This document shows positions 56,751 through 64,000 of a stretch of 64,000 nt of DNA, piece after piece. Under the pieces are notes generated by a model, which ran no database searches, had not been told where the DNA came from, and was given only the letters and a program-made list of their open reading frames with translations. The position numbers were made by a program, and so were the translations under genes. Source of the DNA: Megaleporinus macrocephalus. Taxonomy: Eukaryota; Chordata; Actinopteri; Characiformes; Anostomidae. Location: assembly GCA_021613375.1 (NCBI GenBank), contig CM038720.1, forward strand, positions 4,487,389-4,551,388, given 5' to 3'. Within the stretch, counting starts at the first letter, position 1, and each line of letters opens with the position of its first letter.

Positions 56751-58325
56751 GGTTTTAGTGTATACTAAAATAGTACAGTGTACAGAGTAGGACTGTAGTA
56801 TATAGTGTAGAAATATAATGTATAGTAAAAAGAATAGTATATAGTGTAAGAATATAGTATAGTATAGTTAGTATAGTTTAGTTTAGGCATATAGTGTGGA
56901 AATATAGTGTATAGTAAAAAAGTATAGTGTTTAGTGTAAGAATATAGTATGGTATAGTTAATATAGTTTAGTTTAGGCATATAGTGTGGAAATATAGTAT
57001 ATAGCAAAATAGTATAGAGTAAAGTGTACTAATGTAGTGTTTAGTCTAGGACTGTAGTGTGTAGTGTAGAAATACAATGTATAGTAAAGAAATATAGTGT
57101 ATAGTGTCAAAATATAGATTATAGTTTGAGCATATAGTGTGGAAATATAGTATATAGCAAAATAGTATAGAGTAAAGTGTACTAATGTAGTGTTTAGTCT
57201 AGGACTGTAGTGTGTAGTGTAGAAATACAATGTATAGTAAAGAAATATAGTGTATAGTGTCAAAATATAGATTATAGTTTGAGCATATAGTGTGGAAATA
57301 TAGTATATAGCAAACTAGTATAGAGTAAAGTGTACTAACGTAGTGTTTAGTCTAGGACTATAATGTATAGTGTATAAATATGATACATAGTAAAGAAGTT
57401 TAGTGTATAGTGTCATGACATAGAGTATAGTTCAGGCATACAGTGTACAAATATAGTGTATAGAAAAATAGTATAGAGTAAAGTGTACAAATGTAGTGTT
57501 TAGTCTAGGACTATAGTGCATAGTGCAGAAATAGAATGTATAGTAAAAAAAGTATAGTGTATAGTGTAGAATATAGAGTAGAGTTTTAGCATATAGTGTA
57601 TAGCAAAACAGTATAGAGTAAAGTGTATGAATGTAGTGTTTAGTCTGGGAATTTAGTGCTTTGTGAAGAAATATAATGTATAATTAAATAGTATAGTGTC
57701 TTGTGTAAGAATATAGTGTATAGTGTAGGCATATAGTATATTATGGGGAAATATAGTTTACTCTAAAAAAGTATAGTGTATAGTCTGTGTAGTAAAAGAG
57801 CATAGTGTATAGTATAGTCTAGAGCTATAGTTTATGGTATAGAAATATAGCGTAGGGTAAAAGAGTATAGTGTCAAGTATAAGAATATAGAGTTAGTGTA
57901 GGTATAAAATATACAGTGCAGATATATAGTATATAGTAAAAGAGTATGTTATATAGTCTAGGAATATAGTCTATAGTAAAGTAGTATAGTGTAGGACTGT
58001 ATTGTACAGTAAATAAGTATTGTGTATTGTAGGATTACAGTGTATAGTTTAAAAATATAGTGTATAGTAAAGGAGTACAGTGTATAGTGTAAGACTACAG
58101 TTTATAGTTAAGAGTATAGTGTATAGTAAAGAAGTACTATTATATTATATTATATTATATTAAGAAAATGTAGTGTATAATATAAGAATATAGAGTATAG
58201 CGAAAGAGTGTAGTGTATATTAAAAGAGCACAGTGTATAGTGTGGGACTGTATACTGTAAAAAGTAATATTGTGGTAAACGTTGTAAGAGTTTAATGTAT
58301 AGTGTAAAAATATAGTGTATACTTT
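56751..58325. repeat. TAGTGTATAG minisatellite, second block, with 153-bp higher-order units
   Basis: The short monomers are as at 53286. Within 57001-57350 a 153-bp unit beginning ATAGCAAAATAGTATAGAGT starts at 57001, 57154 and 57307, with the first two copies essentially identical. A (TTATA)n run lies at 58137-58163. Confidence 0.9.
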
Positions 58326-58579
58326 CCAGGCTGTTTTTGAGCGTTTCTATTGGTCTATTTATCAGGAAAGCTCTACACAGTGTAAACGGAAGCTGTCATG
58401 TTCAAATCATGTAGAAAAGAAAGACTGAAATGGAGATGAGTGTTTCTCAGTGGGCGGCTCTGAGGTGTTTATATATATACTAGTTTGTGGAAGTCGAGAC
58501 GCGGTGAGCGCTGAGACCTGTTGGCTGGTAATGATGCACCACAAGCAAAAATAACTGTCTGCTATTTGTTCAGCATGTT

Positions 58580-58582
<3 letters not shown>
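58326..58582. other. Unique spacer, no gene seen
   Basis: About 250 bp of mixed sequence between the TAGTGTATAG array and the TC tract. Confidence 0.35.
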
Positions 58583-58646
<64 letters not shown>

Positions 58647-58654
58647 TCTTTATT

Positions 58655-58689
<35 letters not shown>

Positions 58690-59304
58690 TCTCTCTCTCT
58701 CTCTTTCTCTCTGTCTCTCTCTCCTCTCTCTGTCTCTCTCTCCCTCCTCTTTGTCTCTTTCTCTCACTGTCTCTCCTTTCTCTCTCTCTCTTTCTCTACC
58801 TCCTTCCCTCTCTCTCTCTCTCTCCTCTCTCGGTCTCTTTCTCTCACTGTTTCTCCTTTCTCTCTCTCTTTCTCTTCCTCCTTCCCTCTCTCTCTCTCCT
58901 CTCTCTGTCACTTTCTCTCTCTTTCTCTCCCTCCTCCCCCCCTCTCTCTCTCACGTTCTAATCTTTCTTTCTCTTTTTCGCTCCCTCACTCTCTCTCCTC
59001 TCTCTCTCTCTCACTTTCTTTCTCTCCCTCTTTCCTTCTCTCTCTCCTCTCTCCTTCCCTCTCTCTCCCCCACTTTTCTCCCCCTCTCTTTTCTCTCTCC
59101 TCTCTCTCTCCTCTCGATTTCTCCTCTATATCTATTTATCTCTTCCCTCTCTCCTATCCCCCCTCTCTTTCACTCCTCTATCTCTACCTCTCTCTATCTC
59201 TCTCTAGCTCTCCCCTCTCTTTCTCTCTCCTCTCTCTCTTTATCTCTCCTTTCTCTCTCTGCTACCGCTAGTTCTCTCTTCTCTCTCTCCTATCTCTATC
59301 TCCT

Positions 59305-59353
<49 letters not shown>
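58583..59353. repeat. (TC)n-rich polypyrimidine tract
   Basis: Nearly pure pyrimidine on the plus strand for about 770 bp, with perfect (TC)n at both ends (58583-58633 and 59309-59352). Internally there are CTCCTTCCCTCTCTC and TTTCTCTCACTG-type interruptions, some repeated in tandem (for example 58746-58790 and 58830-58870). Long S/L-rich or R/E-rich frames are artefacts. Confidence 0.95.
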
Positions 59354-59356
<3 letters not shown>

Positions 59357-59696
59357 ACTGCTCTTTTTTATTATCATACTATTGTGCTGCTGAAACATGA
59401 AGGGTATAATCCAGCTCAGACCTCCTCAGTCCACAGTTTAGCATCTTAATTAGAGGGAGCGAGAGAGGGAGAGAGTCACGTTCACTCCTTCCACTCTCTC
59501 ACTCTCTCTCTCTCTCTCTTATTCTGTCTCTCTCTGTTTTTCCCCCCTCTCCCAGAGGGGGCCGGGTGCTGATGTCAGGGCAGTGCTGTTTCTGTGGTAA
59601 TGAGCTGTCAGGGATATGAAGCTGGGCACTCTTGTTCTCACATCACTCCCTAAAAAAAGAGGGGAGGAAAAAAAAGAAATAAAGAAATAAAAGACC
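59354..59696. other. Spacer between TC and GA tracts
   Basis: Mixed sequence with a short GA patch (59454-59475) and TC patch (59495-59540). No gene seen. Confidence 0.35.
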
Positions 59697-59829
59697 GGAG
59701 AGAGAGAGAGAGAGGGAGAGGGAGAGAGAGAAAGAAAGGGAGAGAGAGAGAGAGAGAGGGAGAGGGAGAGAGGGGGAGAGAGAGAGAGAGGGAGAGAGAG
59801 AGAGAGAAAGAAAGGGAGAGAGAGAGAGC
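59697..59829. repeat. (GA)n-rich polypurine tract
   Basis: About 130 bp of GAGA/GGGA repeats, opposite in strand to the TC tract 350 bp upstream, so the two could pair as an imperfect inverted repeat. Confidence 0.95.
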
Positions 59830-60229
59830 CAGCAGAGGCTTTTTCCTCAGTGAGCCTCTGCCGAGCGTGCCCTGGGGACCACAGTGTCATAGCCACAGAG
59901 CGAAAGCGCAGGGCTCCGGAGCGGCCGGCCCGCTTCTGCCGAGGCAGCGGCTGAGCCGTTGAGGGATTGATTTAATTCGCCCGGCCTTAGCGAACAAAAT
60001 AAATGCCTTCACTTTGTTGCCAGCGCCACGGCTCGGGTCTGCCTCGCCTCTGTGGCGGCGGAGAAAGGGAAGGCTTAGCCCAGTAGAGGAAAACCCTTGA
60101 ACTTCTCAAACGTCCACATCCTGGGGCTTATTACATAGTAACAACAAGGGAGCCAATGCAAGTCAATGGAGTCGTTCTTATGTTATAAGCAATGGTGGAT
60201 ACCCTAAACGTCTCTACTCTCAATATTTA
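59830..60229. other. CpG-rich unique island
   Basis: 59880-60090 is GC- and CpG-rich with GGATTGATTTAATTCGCCCG. It resembles the other candidate conserved islands. It ends in AT-richer sequence just before the 20-bp array. Confidence 0.3.
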
Positions 60230-61475
60230 GTACGGTGGTGTAGTGGTTAGTATGGTGGTGTAGTGGTTAGTATGGTGGTGTAGTGGTTAGTATGGTGGTG
60301 TAGTGGTTAGTACGGTGTAGTGGTTAGTACGGTGGTGTAGTGGTTAGTACGGTGGTGTAGTGGTTAGTATAGTGGTGTAGTGGTTAGTACGGTGTAGTGG
60401 TTAGTACGGTGGTGTAGTGGTTAGTATGGTGGTGTAGTGGTTAGTACGGTGGTGTAGTGGTTAGTATAGTGGTGTAGTGGTTAGTACGGTGTAGTGGTTA
60501 GTACGGTGGTGTAGTGGTTAGTATGGTGGTGAAGTGGTTAGTAGGGTGGTGTAGTGGTTAGTATGGTGGTGTAGTGGTTAGTATGGTGGTGTAGTGGTTA
60601 GTACGGTGGTGTAGTGGTTAGTACGGTGGTGTAGTGGTTAGTATAGTGGTGTAGTGGTTAGTACGGTGTAGTGGTTAGTACGGTGGTGTAGTGGTTAGTA
60701 TGGTGGTGTAGTGGTTAGTACGGTGGTGTAGTGGTTAGTATAGTGGTGTAGTGGTTAGTACGGTGGTGTAGTGGTTAGTATGGTGGTGTAGTGGTTAGTA
60801 TGGTGGTGTAGTGGTTAGTATGGTGGTGTAGTGGTTAGTACGGTGGTGTAGTGGTTAGTATGGTGGTGTAGTGGTCAGTATGGTGGTGTAGTGGTTAGTA
60901 CGGTGGTGTAGTGGTTAGTACGGTGGTGTAGTGGTTAGTATGGTGGTGTAGTGGTTAGTACGGTGGTGTAGTGGTCAGTATGGTGGTGTAGTGGTTAGTA
61001 AGGTGGTGTAGTGGTCAGTATGATGGTGTAGTGGTCAGTATGGTGGTGTAGTGGTCAGTATGGTGGTGTAGTGGTCAGTATGGTGGTGTAGTGGTTAGTA
61101 CGGTGATGTAGTGGTTAGTACGGTGGTGTAGTGGTTAGTATGGTGGTGTAGTGGTTAGTATGGTGGTGTAGTGGTTAGTATGGTGGTGTAGTGGTTAGTA
61201 AGGTGGTGTAGTGGTTAGTATGGTGGTGTAGTGGTTAGTGCGGTGGTGTAGTGGTTAGTATGGTGGTGTAGTGGTTAGTATGGTGGTGTAGTGGTTAGTA
61301 TGGTGGTGTAGTGGTTTGTATGGTGGTGTAGTGGTTAGTATGGTGGTGTAGTGGTTAGTATGGTGGTGTAGTGGTTAGTACGGTGGTTTAGTGGTTAGTA
61401 TGGTGGTGTAGTGGTTAGTATGGTGGTGTAGTGGTTAGTATGATGGTGTAGTGGTTAGTAATGTGGTGTAGTGGT
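60230..61475 (+). repeat. 20-bp minisatellite (G-rich orientation), about 62 units
   Basis: The unit is GTACGGTGGTGTAGTGGTTA, the reverse complement of the 32452-35640 unit. Short 15-bp deletion units (GTACGGTGTAGTGGTTA type) recur at 60313, 60390, 60490 and 60666, mostly after the same neighbouring variant, which indicates block copying. The unit contains GGTGTAGTGG, a close match to a Pol III A box. Confidence 0.97.
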
Positions 61476-62084
61476 TTTCTCCATGTGCATCATTCATGTG
61501 TAACTACAGTGTAATAAGAATGTAATAAGCCTCAGAAGAAAGGTTAAAGTCCCATTGAGCTTAAAGAACAGTTAGTGTTCATGGTTTTACGGCTACTTCA
61601 GACTTTTTAAAATTCCTACAAAACAAGGGAAGCTTTTTTTGGGGGATTAATTTAAACGCTCTATTGTTTTAGCTCCTGGCTGCTGCTGCCGCTGCTGCTT
61701 GTACCTCTCGAGAGCCGTCGCATTTTGTTGCAGACCAAAAAGTGAAGAACACAGCCGAGCTAACTTCATGTGCTGATTTCATTGCGAGTCTACAGGAAGT
61801 TTGTTTATTTATTTATTTGTTTGTTTGTATATTTGTGAACTAAAGTTGTTTGGAGGAGTTTTGTGCATGAGTCATTATTTCATTCCAGTAACAATAAGTT
61901 CTCTGTTTTCCTCCCACCAACGTGCTCTGGTAGCTGTGTGTGCCAACAAGGTACGACAGAAATTGAGGACCTGTTTTTAAGGTGAGCTGTATGTAAGTGA
62001 ACAGTACAAACACTGTATCGAAATCTTTGAAACTTACAGAAATATAATGAGATCACGTTTATATCACCACCCTATGTTACATAT
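61476..62084. other. Unique island splitting the 20-bp array
   Basis: About 600 bp of non-repetitive sequence with GGGGATTAATTTAAACGCTC near 61639 and a GCTGCTGCTGCCGCTGCTGC run near 61680. No supported gene. Confidence 0.35.
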
Positions 62085-63640
62085 GTGGTGTAGTGGTCAG
62101 TAAGGTGGTGTAGTGGTTAGTATGGTGGTGTAGTGGTTAGTACGGTGGTGTAGTGGTTAGTATGATGGTGTAGTGGTTAGTATGGTGGTGTAGTGGTTAG
62201 TACGGAGGTGTAGTGGTTAGTATGGTGGTGTAGTGGTCAGTACAATGGTGTAGTGACTAGTATGCTGGTGTAGTGGTTAGTACGGTGGTGTAGTGGTTAG
62301 TACCGTGGTGTAGTGGTTAGTACAGTGGTGTAGTGACTAGTACGGTGGTGTAGTGTTAGTACCGTGGTGTAGTGGTTAGTATGGTGGTGTAGTGATTAGT
62401 ACCGTGCTGTATTGGTTAGTACAGTGGTGTAGTGACTAGTATGGTGGTGTAGTGGTTAGTACCGTGGTGTAGTGGTTAGTATGGTGGTGTAGTGATTAGT
62501 ACCGTGGTGTAGTGGTTAGTACAGTCGTGTAGTGACTAGTACTGTGGTGTAGTGGTTAGTATGTTGGTGTAGTGGTTAGTATGGTGGTGTAGTGGCTAAT
62601 ATGGTGGTGTAGTGGTTAGTATGGTGGTGTAGTGGTTAGTATGGTGGTGTAGTGGTTAATAAGGTGGTGTAGTGGTCAGTACAGTGGTGTAGTGACTAGT
62701 ATGGTGGTGTAGTGGTTAGTACCGTGGTGTAGTTGTTAGTACCGTGGTGTAGTGGTTAGTATGGTGGTGTAGTGGCTAGTATGGTGATGTACTGGTTAGT
62801 ACGGTGGTGTAGTGGCTAGTATGGTGGTGTAGTGGTTAGTACGGTGGTGTAGTGGTTAGTATGGTGGTGTAGTGGTTAGTATGGTGGTGTAGTGGTTAGT
62901 ACGGTGGTGTAGTGGTTAGTACGGTGGTGTAGTGGTTAGTACGGTGGTGTAGTGTTTAGTACGGTGGTGTAGTGGTAAGTACGGTGGTGTAGTGGTTAGT
63001 ATGGTGGTGTAGTGGTTAGTATTGTGGTGTAGTGGTTAGTATGGTGGTGTAGTGGTTAGTATGGTGGTGTAGTGGTTAGTATGGTTTAGTGGTTAGTAAG
63101 GTGGTGTAGTGGTTTGTACGGTGGTGTAGTGGTTAGTACGGTGGTGTAGTGGTAAGTACGGTGGTGTAGTGGTCAGTATGGTGGTGTAGTGGTCAGTACG
63201 GTGGTGTAGTGGTTAGTACGGTGGTGTAGTGGTTAGTATGGTGGTGTAGTGGTCAGTATGGTGGTGTAGTGGTTAGTACGGTGGTGTAGTGGTTAGTACC
63301 GTGGTGTAGTGGTTAGTACGGTGGTGTAGTAGTCAGTACGGTGGTGTAGTGGTTAGTACGGTGGTGTAGTGGTTAGTACGGTGGTGTAGTGGTTAGTACG
63401 GTGGTGTAATATTCAGTAAGGTGGTGTAGTGGTTAGTACGGTGGTGTAGTGGTCAGTATGGTGGTGTAGTGGTCAGTATGGTGGTGTAGTGGTTAGTATG
63501 GTGGTGTAGTGGTTAGTATGGTGGTGTAGTGGTTATTACGGTGGTGTAGTGGTCAGTATGGTGGTGTAGTGGTTAGTATGGTGGTGTAGTGGTTAGTATG
63601 GTGGTGTAGTGGTTAGTATGGTGGTGTAGTGGTCAGTATG
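62085..63640 (+). repeat. 20-bp minisatellite, distal block, about 78 units
   Basis: The same unit as 60230. The first 700 bp is more diverged (GTACCGTGGTGTAG, GTGACTAGTA variants). The last unit runs without interruption into the SINE at 63641. Confidence 0.97.
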
Positions 63641-63778
63641 GTGGTGTAGTGGTCAGCACTGTCTCCTTACAGTAAGATGATCTGGGCTGGATTCCCAGTC
63701 CTGGTTCTTTGTGGAGTGTATATCTTCTCCACGTGCTTCAGTGGGTTTCCTGCGGGTACTTCGGTTTCCTTCACAGTA
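63641..63778 (+). mobile_element. tRNA-related SINE, probable source of the 20-bp unit
   Basis: GTGGTGTAGTGGTCAGCACT (A-box-like GGTGTAGTGG) is followed by GTCTCCTTACAGTAAGATGA and a B-box-like GGCTGGATTCCCAG. A family-typical body comes next: TTCTTTGTGGAGTGTATATC, TTCTCCACGTGCTTCAGTGG, GTTTCCTGCGGGTACTTCGG. Its first 20 bases are one more unit of the array. I recognise the body as a common fish SINE. The 3' end passes into a (GTAT)n run. Confidence 0.75.
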
Positions 63779-64000
63779 TGTATGTATGTATGTGTTACGT
63801 GGTGAGGATTGTGTCGTCTGTAGAGGGAAAAATACAAAAGAACTCCTACTACCAGACTATCAGAGATTTTATTTATTTCTTTATTTGACTAGATTTATAG
63901 AATGTTAGTTTTTTCAGTAGAGTGATAGAAGTAATAGAGTAATTGAAATAATAGAACAAATAGAGTTATGGAACCAATTGAGTAATAAACATTATAGAAG
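63779..64000. other. (GTAT)n run and AT-rich end of window
   Basis: TATGTATGTATGTATGTG at about 63777-63793, then AT-rich sequence with loosely repeated AATAGAGTAAT-like words near the window edge, possibly the start of another array. Confidence 0.5.

Noticed and set aside
58521..59449. Open frames of 146 and 232 codons in the TC tract
   Set aside because: Low-complexity translation of (TC)n with no start context, domain or splice signal.
1..64000. Endogenous virus or bacterial insert
   Set aside because: I saw no viral-type reverse transcriptase, capsid or envelope signature, no long terminal repeats, and no dense prokaryote-like gene packing.

Overview
The window looks like non-coding nuclear DNA from a ray-finned fish, probably an otophysan such as a characin or catfish. 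That placement is my inference. It rests on recognising Tc1-like transposons, tRNA-derived SINEs and a palindromic ('fold-back') interspersed repeat common in those fishes, and on seeing no mammalian-type repeats. I find no complete protein-coding gene. The long open frames are almost all by-products of tandem repeats or shadows in GC-rich DNA. The two exceptions are decayed Tc1-like transposase fragments (36.6-37.7 kb, 43.5-44.5 kb and 47.7-48.1 kb) and one candidate internal exon of an unrecognised gene on the minus strand (31772-31911).

By eye, about half of the 64 kb is tandem repeat. The arrays alternate with 0.3-1.8 kb islands of non-repetitive, CpG-containing sequence that resemble conserved non-coding elements of a developmental-gene desert or large intron. 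In order the arrays are: a 25-bp array (1.9-3.0 kb); a GT-rich SINE-body array (4.1-9.8 kb); a GA-rich array (12.0-13.9 kb); CCA-rich arrays (15-19 kb); a GGCCCACAACTG-type array (19.5-20.5 kb); GGTTGCTA-family arrays (22.4-27.8 kb); an AT-rich array with a roughly 290-420 bp unit (29.5-31.6 kb); a 20-bp array (32.4-35.6 kb); a TAGTGATTAG array (37.7-40.5 kb); a 31-bp CCAATCAG array (41.7-43.0 kb); an 11-bp array (45.4-45.9 kb); a terminal-repeat array (47.5-49.3 kb); a second 31-bp array (51.1-52.2 kb); TAGTGTATAG arrays (53.3-55.9 and 56.8-58.3 kb); a TC/GA tract (58.6-59.8 kb); and the 20-bp array again, inverted (60.2-63.6 kb).

The most interesting pattern is that several arrays appear to have been born inside transposable elements. 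The 4.1-9.8 kb array lies between the tRNA-like head and the tail of one SINE type. The 37-bp array at 26.5 kb lies inside a second SINE type. The 20-bp arrays repeat the A-box segment of a third SINE type, a copy of which ends the last array at 63.64 kb. The 11-bp array at 45.4 kb amplifies a short direct repeat that is visible, unexpanded, in a sister fold-back element at 28.5 kb. Other arrays have captured neighbouring unique sequence into higher-order units. A separate curiosity is about 39 units of a 31-bp repeat, roughly half carrying CCAATCAG, an NF-Y-type CCAAT box, spaced about three helical turns apart.

Element identities come from recognition of sequence, not from a database search. 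Boundaries of degenerate arrays and islands are good to a few tens of bases.
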